Positions 14,826 to 22,930 of a stretch of DNA of 37,524 nucleotides are shown here, one piece after another. How positions within the stretch are numbered: the stretch's first letter is position 1; every line of letters begins with the position of its first letter. A program made the position numbers and the translations under genes. The notes beneath the pieces are model-generated. The model saw only the letters and a list, made by a program, of their open reading frames with translations, was not told the origin of the DNA and made no database searches. Source of the stretch: Oligoflexales bacterium (GTDB taxonomy: Bacteria > Bdellovibrionota_B > Oligoflexia > Oligoflexales > RGVZ01); contig CANILH010000025.1 in the NCBI GenBank assembly GCA_947468665.1, positions 1 through 37,524 on the forward strand, given 5' to 3'.

Positions 14826-16339
14826 TAATTGATGATGGCCTCGGTCGCTAGCAACCGGTCATCATTCACAAAGCCCCTGATGGTCCAGTGGCTGGTCATG
14901 CCCTGGCGTGTGTTCTCGGTAGCCTTTGAGGCAGCGATATTCAGATAATTTTTGGTGATGCCAAGAGGGCGACCAAGGGCATCCATGTCACGCTCCCACA
15001 GGACCTCAACCGTCTGGCCGATAAACTGACTCATGTAGGCTCTGCGTAACGGTTTAGACAGCTCGCGGAGACGGAGAGCTCTCGCCTTAATGACCTCTGC
15101 CTCAAGGTGTCCCGGCATTTTATTGGCCGCTGTATTAGGGCGGCGCGAATACGGGAAAACATGAAGGTAGTGTAGACCAACGCTCTTGATAAACTCATAC
15201 GTCGCCTCAGACTGCTCGTCGGTCTCACCTGGAAATCCCGGGATGACGTCAGCCCCAAGGCAAATATTCGGGAAGTAGGCGTATGCCATGTCACAAGACT
15301 CACGGTAACGTGCGGTGTCATATTTACGGCGCATGCGGCGCAGCACATCATCGTGTCCGGCCTGAAGCGGCAGATGGAAATGATCACAGAAGCGGTCTTT
15401 GTTTTCGGCGAGGACTTTGATGAGGTCTTCGGTCAGTTCAGCCGGCTCAAGAGACGAAATTCGCACCCGCGCGAGACCGTCGATATCAAAGATCCGCTTC
15501 ATGAATTCAACGAACGGCTCAGCACCAGAGCGTTGCTCTTCCGGCAGGTTATCCAGTCCATAATCCCCTATATGGATTCCGGTCAGTACTATTTCTTTGG
15601 TGCCACGAGAGACGAGGCGTTTGATTTCGTTTAAGGCATCTTCATGGGGAACACTGCGGCTCGCTCCCCGGGCATAAGGAATCAGGCAATAGGTGCAAAA
15701 ACCATTGCAGCCATCCTGGATTTTTACGAAGGCTCTTGTCTGAGTGCTGTCAGCGTTATCAAATAGCGTAAGAGACGATTTAAAGTGTGATTGCCTGTTC
15801 TCAGAGACTGCTTTGACGCCTTCCGGCATTTTCATAACCACCCGACCCTCACGGCGGGCACGGAGCTGCTCCTGCACAAACGGCACGATCTGGTCTTTGA
15901 CCTCATTGGGAACCACAACATCGATCTCGTCCATGCTCATAAGCCGACTTGAGTCTGTCTGGGCGTAGCAGCCGGTCATAACAACCAGGCTGTCGGCGTT
16001 TTCGCGGCGAAATCTGCGGGCCAGGTAGCGGGCTTCTTTATCGGCGTTGTTGGTCACGCTGCAGGTGTTGACTACGTTGATGGTCGCGAGTGCCGGATCA
16101 TCAACGAGCTGATAGCCGACGGCTTTAAATTGATTTTCAATGGCGTGACTGTCGAAGGTATTGACCTTGCAGCCGAGAGTTTTGACGTAGATGGTCTCGA
16201 CTCCGCCAATGGAGGGCTTTTTAATTTCGGTTTTTGGGGTATCGGTGGAGAGCAAAGAAAAAACCTCAGGACAACATTTGCATGCCCCTTTATAAGGCAA
16301 TTTTAATAGAATGCCAAGGGAATTTAAGCCGGGCAGCAC
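14825..16339 (-). CDS. mtaB: tRNA t6A37 methylthiotransferase (MtaB)
   Basis: A radical-SAM methylthiotransferase that adds a methylthio group to t6A at position 37 of tRNAs. Cys residues of the UPF0004 domain appear in T-L-G-C-K-V-N, N-T-C-S-V-T and G-C-Y-A-Q, ligating one 4Fe-4S cluster. The radical-SAM motif is C-N-G-F-C-T-Y-C. A TRAM-like end (V-E-V-L-W-E-R-D) closes the protein. The K-V-N after the first Cys is typical of MtaB and not MiaB. GTG 16339 has AAGGA 6-7 bases upstream but adds 28 residues, including C-K-C-C, not usual in the family. TTG 16255, with GAGG 7 bases upstream, gives a normal N-terminus and may be the true start. It is the first gene of the operon and divergent from hemF. 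Confidence 0.92.
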   Translation of the reverse strand: MLPGLNSLGILLKLPYKGACKCCPEVFSLLSTDTPKTEIKKPSIGGVETIYVKTLGCKVNTFDSHAIENQFKAVGYQLVDDPALATINVVNTCSVTNNADKEARYLARRFRRENADSLVVMTGCYAQTDSSRLMSMDEIDVVVPNEVKDQIVPFVQEQLRARREGRVVMKMPEGVKAVSENRQSHFKSSLTLFDNADSTQTRAFVKIQDGCNGFCTYCLIPYARGASRSVPHEDALNEIKRLVSRGTKEIVLTGIHIGDYGLDNLPEEQRSGAEPFVEFMKRIFDIDGLARVRISSLEPAELTEDLIKVLAENKDRFCDHFHLPLQAGHDDVLRRMRRKYDTARYRESCDMAYAYFPNICLGADVIPGFPGETDEQSEATYEFIKSVGLHYLHVFPYSRRPNTAANKMPGHLEAEVIKARALRLRELSKPLRRAYMSQFIGQTVEVLWERDMDALGRPLGITKNYLNIAASKATENTRQGMTSHWTIRGFVNDDRLLATEAIIN

Positions 16340-16407
16340 CCTAATTCCTTCAATTCCCTGTCATTTGTAGGTATGCTCCTCGCATATATTGATGGCGGGA
16401 GGAACTG

Positions 16408-17217
16408 ATGGGCGTTCTGTCAGATAGTCAAAAAGCGAAGTTTATGGATCTGCTGTGGTCTGTCCAGGCTAGACTCCTGAAATCTTTTGAGGAAATCGAC
16501 GGCTCGGCGAGCTGTCAACGCCAGCCTTGGGAGCGGACTGAAGGCCAGGGTGGAGGCACCATGGGTGTGATCCGCGGCAAGGTGGTCGAGAAGGCTGGCT
16601 GTAACGTGTCGGCTGTCTCGGGATCCGAGTACCCGGCCATTGAGGGTGAGCACAAGGGCAAGCCTTTTTGGGCAGCTGGTGTCTCGACCATTACTCATAT
16701 GTATTCCCCGATGGCACCTATCGCCCACATGAACGTCCGCTGCCTTGAGGTGGGAGAAACGTTCTGGGTGGGTGGTGGAGCCGATCTCACCCCATTCAAA
16801 ATCTTTGATGAGGACACCAAAGATTTTCACGAGGCCCTCGCCAAAGCCTGCCAGGGTGAGTCCCACGGGACTTACGAGAAGTACAAGGCCTGGTGTGATG
16901 AGTATTTTTATATTCCTCACCGCAAGTCATCCCGTGGCGTGGGCGGGATATTTTTTGATTACCTTAAAGGTGATTTTGATGAGTTAGTGAACTTCCTCGC
17001 CAAAGTGACGGACGCATATTGCACGGTTTATCCTGAGATCTTAATGCGGCGTAAGGATATGCCGTTCACGGAACAAGACAAAGAAGGACAGCTTTTCTGG
17101 CGGGGACGCTACGCGGAGTTTAATCTCGCGTGGGACCGCGGTACAAGATTTGGATTGATGACCGGTGGCAATACCGAGGCGATCTTCGTGTCGCTGCCGC
17201 CAGTCGTGAAATGGTAG
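16408..17217 (+). CDS. hemF: Oxygen-dependent coproporphyrinogen III oxidase
   Basis: HemF uses O2 to convert coproporphyrinogen III to protoporphyrinogen IX in haem synthesis. The 269-residue chain shows the signature G-G-G-T-M-G-V-I-R-G, H-M-N-V-R, W-V-G-G-G-A-D-L-T-P, Y-I-P-H-R and R-G-V-G-G-I-F-F-D. It ends with W-R-G-R-Y-A-E-F-N-L and D-R-G-T-x-F-G-L. It is about 30 residues shorter than E. coli HemF (299) but complete at its core. The ATG follows an excellent GGGAGGAACTG ribosome site. It is divergent from mtaB (68-base gap, containing TATGC-N5-GCATA) and is followed by the ccm operon, which uses haem. Confidence 0.95.
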   Translation: MGVLSDSQKAKFMDLLWSVQARLLKSFEEIDGSASCQRQPWERTEGQGGGTMGVIRGKVVEKAGCNVSAVSGSEYPAIEGEHKGKPFWAAGVSTITHMYSPMAPIAHMNVRCLEVGETFWVGGGADLTPFKIFDEDTKDFHEALAKACQGESHGTYEKYKAWCDEYFYIPHRKSSRGVGGIFFDYLKGDFDELVNFLAKVTDAYCTVYPEILMRRKDMPFTEQDKEGQLFWRGRYAEFNLAWDRGTRFGLMTGGNTEAIFVSLPPVVKW

Positions 17218-17236
17218 TGAGATAAGTGAACTGAAA

Positions 17237-17255
17237 CGGCCAGTCAAACTGGCCG
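17237..17255 (+). other. Perfect 8-bp hairpin between hemF and ccmF
   Basis: CGGCCAGT (17237-17244) and ACTGGCCG (17248-17255) with a 3-base loop form a stable RNA hairpin 20 bases after the hemF stop and 17 before the ccmF start. No T-run follows, so it is not a classical terminator. It may be an mRNA stabiliser or attenuator. Confidence 0.5.
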
Positions 17256-17272
17256 CGAGAGGATTGTAGGGT

Positions 17273-19264
17273 ATGCTCGCTGATTTAGGTTTTTACCTGT
17301 TGTTTCTTTGTACGCTTTTGAGTGCTTATAGCGCCATAAGCTCAGTCATCGCCGGGCGTATGCGCCACAGACGGTTATTTCGCTCGGCCCGTGTAGCGTC
17401 CACACTAAGTGCTGTGTCTTGTCTGGTGGCAAGTTTGATTTTGTGGTTTCTGTTGTTTCAGCATGACTATTCAGTGGCTTATATCTTCAAGAACTCTTCC
17501 AACGATCTCCCTCCGATTTTCCGGATCACGGCTTTTTGGAGCTCGTTAGAGGGCAGCCACATGCTCTGGACTTTATTGCTGTCAATTTACAGTACGGTTG
17601 CCCTTTGGACCGCGGCCCGGGACAACGAGCATATTATGCCGTGGGTAAACGCCGCCCTGCAGTCGGTACTTACCTGGATGTTCTATATGGCGATCAGTTA
17701 TTCAGATCCATTCACCAGAATGTTTCCTCCGATGCCCAACGGCCAAGGCATGAACGCTTTGCTGCAAAACCCATACATGGCGATTCACCCGCCGACACTT
17801 TTCACGGGCTATACGGCGCTTGCGATTCCATTCGCCTATGCCATCGCCGCTCTTTGCTATGGCGACGTCACAGACGGTTGGCTGCGTACAACAAGACGCT
17901 GGGCCCTCTACGCATGGATCGCACTCACTTGTGGGGTCTGGCTTGGTGGGCGCTGGGCTTATGTGGAACTTGGCTGGGCAGGTTACTGGGCGTGGGATCC
18001 CGTTGAAAACAGCTCTTTTATTCCGTGGCTACTATCTACGGCGTTGCTGCATTCCCTGATAGTGCAGGAGAAACTTGGGCATCTCAAAAGACTTTCCATT
18101 ATTCTCGCATCGACTGCTTTTTTCATGAGTTTTTTCGGGACATTCCTGACTCGTTCCGGAGTCGTGTCATCTGTTCATAGCTTTGCCGAGTCACCCATCG
18201 GTCCGAACTATCTCGGGTTTCTCGCGACTTTGATGGTGACCTTTATCGGGCTTTACGCGTGGCGCGCGCACGCGGTTTTGCCCGCGGACACGGACAAGGT
18301 CTGGGGTGTCAGCAAAGAATCAGCTTTGGTGATGACGCAGTTTTTGCTTTTAACGTTTGCGGCCATTGTTGTGATCGGGACCCTTTTCCCGATTGTGTCA
18401 GAGGCTTTGACCGGACAACGTACATCCATTCAGGCTCCTTATTTTAACGCGTTCGCGCCCTGGATCGGGCTTGGTTTGATTGTCATGATCGCTATCGGCA
18501 ATATCATGCGCTACCAGACCAGAAAAATCCCCGGCGGCCGTCAGATGATTATCGGTGCGGCACTAATCGCGATTCCTCTGACCCTGATTATGATTTACGG
18601 CGGTGACGTCATGGCGACCCCGAGACGGTTCGCCTTCGGTGCCCAGGTGGTGGGCCTTTATCTCTGCTCCTGGGCGATCACGACAATCACCTGGGACGCA
18701 GTGTTAAGGCTCAAAGAGCTGCGATGGAACTTCGGCATCATGTGGGGCCGTAACAGAGCTTATGTGGGTGCATTGGTTGCCCATATCGGTATTTTGGTCG
18801 CAATCATGGGATTTCTCGGCAATTACCGGGGGATTTCCGGTGAGGTCACACTTACAAAAGGTCAGAGCCATGAGTTTTATGGCTATAATCTCAAGTTTGA
18901 CGGCATGGTCACCGCGCAGGAAGACAACGCCACGCTCTATCAGGCTCCACTGACGATCTCACGCAATGGCGCGATTCTTGGGACTATTTACCCGGCAAAG
19001 AGCAAGTATCCCACCAAGATGGAGCTGCTGAACGAGGTAGGGCTCCGGAGCACATTCTGGCATGATCTTTATATTGTGATCGCGGATTTTGATAAGCAAA
19101 CCGGCTCGTCGGTCACGTTACAGATCCACATGAATCCGACTGTGAGAATGGTCTGGCTTGCTGCCATTATATTGGCCATCGGCGGGCTTATTTGTATCAG
19201 TGATCGCCACCGGGGGCAAAAATCCCGGGACGTGGCGGCTGGTGAGTGGGAGGTGAAGGCATGA
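17273..19264 (+). CDS. ccmF: Cytochrome c maturation protein CcmF
   Basis: A 663-residue polytopic inner-membrane protein of system I cytochrome c biogenesis. The haem-handling WWD motif is complete: W-G-G-R-W-A-Y-V-E-L-G-W and A-G-Y-W-A-W-D-P-V-E-N-S-S. It lies about residues 223-248 between hydrophobic helices, and the F-L-T-R-S-G-V segment follows. CcmF attaches haem to apocytochrome c together with CcmH. The length is close to E. coli CcmF (647). The ATG has GAGGA at about 10 bases. ccmH overlaps the stop (ATGA), so translation is coupled. The other Ccm genes (A-E, G) are not in the window. Confidence 0.95.
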   Translation: MLADLGFYLLFLCTLLSAYSAISSVIAGRMRHRRLFRSARVASTLSAVSCLVASLILWFLLFQHDYSVAYIFKNSSNDLPPIFRITAFWSSLEGSHMLWTLLLSIYSTVALWTAARDNEHIMPWVNAALQSVLTWMFYMAISYSDPFTRMFPPMPNGQGMNALLQNPYMAIHPPTLFTGYTALAIPFAYAIAALCYGDVTDGWLRTTRRWALYAWIALTCGVWLGGRWAYVELGWAGYWAWDPVENSSFIPWLLSTALLHSLIVQEKLGHLKRLSIILASTAFFMSFFGTFLTRSGVVSSVHSFAESPIGPNYLGFLATLMVTFIGLYAWRAHAVLPADTDKVWGVSKESALVMTQFLLLTFAAIVVIGTLFPIVSEALTGQRTSIQAPYFNAFAPWIGLGLIVMIAIGNIMRYQTRKIPGGRQMIIGAALIAIPLTLIMIYGGDVMATPRRFAFGAQVVGLYLCSWAITTITWDAVLRLKELRWNFGIMWGRNRAYVGALVAHIGILVAIMGFLGNYRGISGEVTLTKGQSHEFYGYNLKFDGMVTAQEDNATLYQAPLTISRNGAILGTIYPAKSKYPTKMELLNEVGLRSTFWHDLYIVIADFDKQTGSSVTLQIHMNPTVRMVWLAAIILAIGGLICISDRHRGQKSRDVAAGEWEVKA

Positions 19265-19776
19265 GATCTCTCATAGTGATTTTAGCTCTCATAATGTTGG
19301 TGGTTCAGTCCTCCACGGCCCTGGCTCAGGGTATGGCCGTAGAGCGTAAAGACATCGTCGTCAACCCAGACGATTTCAAGGACGTGGCGTCGGATCTCCG
19401 CTGCCCGACTTGTACCGGCCTGAGTGTTCTTGACAGTGAGGCGGCGTTCTCAATTCAGATTAAAAACGAGGTCAAAGAGCAGCTGGCCGCGGGCAAAAAT
19501 AAGGAAGCGATCCTGACGTTTTTTACCGAGCGCTATGGTCCCTGGATTTTACGAGAGCCACCTAAGCAGGGGATTCATCTGTGGGCGTGGATTTTGCCGA
19601 TCGCGACATTAATTCTTGGGCCATTATTGATCTGGTTCTTTGTCTGGATGAAACGTGATTCCGGTGTGACAGGTAGTGATGACAATGAGGCTCCAGCCCG
19701 AGCTGTTGAGGATATTGTTCGGGAGATGAATGATCGTCTGGCGGCACTGCGCGCGACAGAAGGAGGACACTCATGA
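19261..19776 (+). CDS. ccmH: Cytochrome c maturation protein CcmH (CycL type)
   Basis: A 171-residue protein with an N-terminal signal peptide or anchor (1-22), the redox motif L-R-C48-P-T-C51-T-G-L-S-V, and C-terminal membrane segment W-I-L-P-I-A-T-L-I-L-G-P-L-L-I-W. In the periplasm CcmH reduces the CxxCH disulfide of apocytochrome c for haem ligation. E. coli CcmH has an extra TPR half; here that half is absent. The start at 19261 was chosen over 19246 because GGAGGT is placed for it and the ATG overlaps the ccmF stop by 4 bases. It also overlaps the next gene by 4 bases (ATGA). Confidence 0.93.
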   Translation: MRSLIVILALIMLVVQSSTALAQGMAVERKDIVVNPDDFKDVASDLRCPTCTGLSVLDSEAAFSIQIKNEVKEQLAAGKNKEAILTFFTERYGPWILREPPKQGIHLWAWILPIATLILGPLLIWFFVWMKRDSGVTGSDDNEAPARAVEDIVREMNDRLAALRATEGGHS

Positions 19777-20708
19777 TGGTTCTTCTATTTGCCGCCGCCG
19801 TCATTGGTCTGGTGTTTTTGTTGATTGTGCTTGCACCGTTTTTTTATGGTGAGGGTGGTTCGCTTCAGGACGCGTCTGTGACCGATAGTGTCGGTGATCT
19901 TGAGGCCCGGCAGGACGCTATTTTGCGCCGCTGGATCAGGGACGAGCAGTCCGCCGCTAAAGGCGAGATCTCGTCTACGGAGTGGACCCAACGCCAGCGC
20001 TATCTGACTAGCCGTTACGTGGATTCAACTCGTCGTCTCGCATGGCTAAAGGCCGCGAAGGCTATTTTGTTTGTCTGCGCGCTGCTGGCAGGGTTTTCGC
20101 CCCGTGAGGCAAGAGCCCAGGTGACGCGCGCGCCGAAGCAACTTTTGGTACTTAAACCCGGACTTGATGTGGTTCACGGAACCTGGGTCGTGGCGATCAT
20201 GAACAAGGGTCAGGCCCCCGCTAAATTTCGCACCCCGGTGCTGATGCCTCTGGAGGCCAGGGATTTTCAGCCCATTGAGGGAGTCACTGCCGATGAGGTT
20301 AAGTTTGAGAACGATGGCCTTTGGGTGGAAAAGGAATTCCCGGTCGGGGTCAATGTGGTTAGCTTTGCGTTTATTGTGCCATCGTCACTTGGTGGAAGTC
20401 TTCTGAGCCTTAAACCCAGAGCCGACACCGGTGAGTTGATGATTATGACGCCGAAGGGGATGTTAGACGTCTCAGGGAAAGGCTTTGTGGAGTCCGGCAC
20501 CGACGTCGAGGAGATGCAGCGTTACGCTGTTTTGTCCTCAAATCATTTGATCGTCGCGGGTGAAGAGCTTAGCCTGCGGGTAGATGGTATTCCAGAGGGG
20601 CGTGGAAGGCTTTGGCTGGTTGGGAGCGTTTTTGGTTTGTTGCTGGTCTTGATTGCGGGCGTACTTGCCTGGAGATCAAGACCCCGTTCCTCGGTTGTAG
20701 CGGTTTAA
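19773..20708 (+). CDS. CcmI-like membrane segment fused to a secreted beta domain
   Basis: A 311-residue protein in the ccm operon, overlapping ccmH by 4 bases. Residues 2-24 are a membrane helix. About 40-88 (R-Q-D-A-I-L-R-R-W-I-x-D, G-E-I-S, Q-R-Q-R-Y-L) resemble the short CcmI coiled region that binds the haem ligation machinery. A second hydrophobic stretch (91-110) ends in A113-R-A115, giving an internal signal-peptide look before Q116. The following about 160 residues are beta-strand rich (T-W-V-V-A-I-M-N-K, V-N-V-V-S-F-A-F-I-V), and a C-terminal helix (about 281-301) anchors it. It looks like the merging of a small ccmI-like gene and an exported protein gene. Role in cytochrome maturation is inferred from position. 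Confidence 0.65.
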   Translation: MMVLLFAAAVIGLVFLLIVLAPFFYGEGGSLQDASVTDSVGDLEARQDAILRRWIRDEQSAAKGEISSTEWTQRQRYLTSRYVDSTRRLAWLKAAKAILFVCALLAGFSPREARAQVTRAPKQLLVLKPGLDVVHGTWVVAIMNKGQAPAKFRTPVLMPLEARDFQPIEGVTADEVKFENDGLWVEKEFPVGVNVVSFAFIVPSSLGGSLLSLKPRADTGELMIMTPKGMLDVSGKGFVESGTDVEEMQRYAVLSSNHLIVAGEELSLRVDGIPEGRGRLWLVGSVFGLLLVLIAGVLAWRSRPRSSVVAV

Positions 20709-20732
20709 TTTTAACGATAGGAGATAACAAAA

Positions 20733-21074
20733 ATGCGTCGTATTGGTGGACATATTAAAGCGAATTTAAGCCAGATCGTGGCTTTGACGATTCTTGTGTG
20801 CGCGATGTTCTCGGCCTCTCGAAAGGCAATGCTGCCCATGGTTTGGGGGCTGGGACGGTTTCTCCTTCCTATTCTTGTTATTTGGCTTATTTACCGGTTC
20901 GTGAGGGCGCGGGTTTCTGCCGTTGTCAAAAAATTTCAGGAGCAACTGCTTCGCGGGATGCAGCAGGGAGCAGCCGCTGGGCCTGGTCCAGGTGGGCATT
21001 CTGGGGGGCAGGTTCTCGATCTTTGTCCCAAATGTGGGGATCTTCAGAACCCCGGTCATCGCTGCCCAAAATAG
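20733..21074 (+). CDS. Small two-helix membrane protein with C-terminal zinc ribbon
   Basis: A 113-residue protein with two membrane helices (about 12-27 and 35-56), a basic stretch (R-F-V-R-A-R), a coiled helix (K-K-F-Q-E-Q-L-L) and a Gly-rich spacer. It ends in a short metal-binding knuckle, C98-P-K-C101 ... H109-R-C111-P-K. The last gene of the ccm cluster, it starts 24 bases after the CcmI-like gene with AGGAG before its ATG. The pattern is of a half zinc ribbon; a single knuckle could pair in a dimer or bind haem or Zn. No family name is assigned, and its link to cytochrome maturation is only positional. Confidence 0.62.
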   Translation: MRRIGGHIKANLSQIVALTILVCAMFSASRKAMLPMVWGLGRFLLPILVIWLIYRFVRARVSAVVKKFQEQLLRGMQQGAAAGPGPGGHSGGQVLDLCPKCGDLQNPGHRCPK

Positions 21075-21227
21075 CTAGACGTGTTTGTCTTTGTTGGGGG
21101 CTGTCCGCTGTAACGCACTGAAAATACGGGCGCGGCGCGGCGCTCTGCGACGCCAAATCATTGATAGTCATAGCTTTTTAAGGCGTTATCTTAACGCAAT
21201 CTTTGCCTGAAAAACGCCTGAAACCTT

Positions 21228-21256
21228 TTGACAAGTCCGTCCCGGACAAGTAATCT
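21228..21256 (+). promoter_or_regulatory. Sigma70 promoter with 7-bp direct repeats, upstream of the S1/P1-type gene
   Basis: A perfect TTGACA (21228-21233), 17-base spacer and TAATCT (21251-21256). GACAAGT occurs twice (21230-21236 and 21245-21251), 15 bases apart, overlapping both boxes. GTCCG-N3-CGGAC lies in the spacer. The layout suggests a regulator site. The start codon lies 103 bases downstream of the -10 box. The remaining gap (21075-21227) has no gene. It contains GCGTTA-N3-TAACGC at 21183-21197. Confidence 0.6.
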
Positions 21257-21358
21257 CCTTAATGTCACCAATAGAAATGTTGGTTACCCATATAAATTGG
21301 CAATTGGGCCGAAGTTTCTACCAAACACCGTAATGTTTGACTATGGGAGTTAGAATTT

Positions 21359-22267
21359 ATGAATACAGTATCCCTGCGTTCTGTGCTCGTTGTGGGACTT
21401 CTAATGTCCAACCAAGCTTTTGCTTGGGGTCAGAAAGGCCACATGGCAGTAAACCGTGTCGCCATCTCCATGGTCTCAAATCCTGAGGCTAAGAAATTTC
21501 TCCAGACAAACAGTCGAGAAGTCATCCGCTTCGCCTCTACTCCAGACACCCAATGGAAGAGTGGACCAGACGCGGACAAAGAAAAGCCAATGCACTGGTT
21601 TCAAATGGACGCCTACAACTCCAATCGCCTCGGTGATGGTCTCGCGGACGTTGTGTTCGGTCGCGCCCAGGATGAACTCGGACAAGACTATATCCAAAAG
21701 AACGGCCTCGCTATGTGGCGCGTGAGTGATTTCTACGTTCAACTTTTAGACGCTCTCAAAAAAGGTGATTTCAAGCGGGCAGTTCAGATCGCGGGTGTTA
21801 TGGGCCACTATGTTGGCGATATGACACAGCCAATGCATGCGACAAGTGACTATGACGCGCAATCCATCAATAAACCAGGATCTCATAAATATTATGAGAC
21901 GACTCTTGTTGACCGTATGGACGACAACCATCTCGACGCTTCGGCGGAGCAGGTTGCCGGAACTCGCCGCAGCGAGCTTGAGCGTTTGGTTGGTAACGAC
22001 CTTGATAACTCGAAGATTCAACACCTTGCGTGGGGCGAGGCGAGTGGTGCGTACAATGATCTGAAAGGCGTCTATGACCGTTTCGAGCAGTCCAGCCCGG
22101 ATGATCAGTGGCTCGAAGGCGACGTTTCCCCAAGAATCGGTCGTGCTTCGGCACTTCTCGGCAAGATCTGGGACGTAGCTTTTGCTTCCGTTGGCGCCGG
22201 TAAATTACCGGATAAGAGCGTAGGCGCGAAAGAGCCCGAGTGGATGCCAATGCTGAACCAAAATTAA
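21359..22267 (+). CDS. Secreted S1/P1-type nuclease or zinc phospholipase C family protein
   Basis: A 302-residue exported enzyme of the S1/P1 nuclease-phospholipase C fold. The signal peptide ends at F-A-F-A-like A20-F-A22, leaving Trp23 as mature residue 1; in this fold the N-terminal Trp is a zinc ligand. G-Q-K-G-H follows. Further ligand motifs are H-W-F-Q-M-D and G-H-Y-V-G-D-M-T-Q-P-M-H-A, which resemble the H-x-x-x-D and Q-P-x-H blocks that bind the trinuclear zinc site. The S1/P1 form typically has G-D-x-H-Q-P-L-H; here it reads G-D-M-T-Q-P-M-H, so one expected His is a Thr and the activity type is uncertain. Promoter at 21228, strong terminator at 22286: monocistronic. Confidence 0.8.
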   Translation: MNTVSLRSVLVVGLLMSNQAFAWGQKGHMAVNRVAISMVSNPEAKKFLQTNSREVIRFASTPDTQWKSGPDADKEKPMHWFQMDAYNSNRLGDGLADVVFGRAQDELGQDYIQKNGLAMWRVSDFYVQLLDALKKGDFKRAVQIAGVMGHYVGDMTQPMHATSDYDAQSINKPGSHKYYETTLVDRMDDNHLDASAEQVAGTRRSELERLVGNDLDNSKIQHLAWGEASGAYNDLKGVYDRFEQSSPDDQWLEGDVSPRIGRASALLGKIWDVAFASVGAGKLPDKSVGAKEPEWMPMLNQN

Positions 22268-22285
22268 GCATTAAAATAAGTCAGT

Positions 22286-22319
22286 AAAAGGGGACGCTTT
22301 GATTGCGTCCCCTTTTTTT
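22286..22319 (+). terminator. Intrinsic terminator after the S1/P1-type gene
   Basis: A 12-bp perfect stem (22286-22297 with 22305-22316) with a 7-base loop, ending in a run of seven T (22313-22319). It starts 19 bases after the stop codon. Confidence 0.93.
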
Positions 22320-22362
22320 ATTGCTGATTTCTATGCTACCCTTGGCGCCGTAAGGATACCAG

Positions 22363-22896
22363 ATGCTTAAGCGACCCGTCAGGCGAAAGCCTCCAAAAAT
22401 TAAACGCTCCTCAAGGGGAGCAAAGCCCCTCATTGGCTGGCGGGAATGGGCCATTCTGCCCGATTTGGGCATCTCAAGAATCAAAGTCAAAATAGACACC
22501 GGCGCGAAGACATCCTCACTTCACGCCTACGATGTTGTGGTGGCCAAGCGTCACGGCAAAGAAATCGTAAAATTCAAAGTGAACCCACTGCAGCGCAACC
22601 AGCGCAAGGTCATTGACTGTGAGGCGGTGCTGGTCGAGTGGCGTCAGGTTACCGATAGTGGCGGCCGGCGTACACTTCGTCCCGTAATTGAGACCAGGAT
22701 TATGATGGGAGCCCGGGAGGTTCTGGCGGAAGTGACGCTGATTTCACGGGACGCCATGGGATTTCGTATGCTGATTGGTCGCCAGGCAATCAGCAGTGTA
22801 TGGATGGTAGATCCAGCGAAAAGTTATATCGCGGCCGAGGATTTTATGATGTCGAGATCCGACAAAACGCATCACGGATCCCAAGAAGAAGAGTAG
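22363..22896 (+). CDS. RimK-like/retropepsin-like ATP-dependent zinc protease family protein
   Basis: A 177-residue protein with the DUF785-type putative zinc protease core: G-W-R-E-W-A-x-L-P-D-L-G, the aspartyl-protease-like K-I-D-T-G-A-K-T-S-S-L-H-A (about 46-58), and R-P-V-I-E-T-R and L-I-G-R-Q-A near the end. The D-T-G-A triad resembles retropepsins. In other bacteria such genes often neighbour rimK-type ATP-grasp genes; none is seen here. The N-terminus is very basic. An AAGG site lies about 8 bases upstream of the ATG. It is isolated between a terminator and the SDR operon. The substrate is unknown, and the name comes from family annotation, not from shown activity. Confidence 0.82.
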   Translation: MLKRPVRRKPPKIKRSSRGAKPLIGWREWAILPDLGISRIKVKIDTGAKTSSLHAYDVVVAKRHGKEIVKFKVNPLQRNQRKVIDCEAVLVEWRQVTDSGGRRTLRPVIETRIMMGAREVLAEVTLISRDAMGFRMLIGRQAISSVWMVDPAKSYIAAEDFMMSRSDKTHHGSQEEE

Positions 22897-22930
22897 TCCC
22901 CCAACCGTTAATTTGCAAAAGGAGTGTCCT

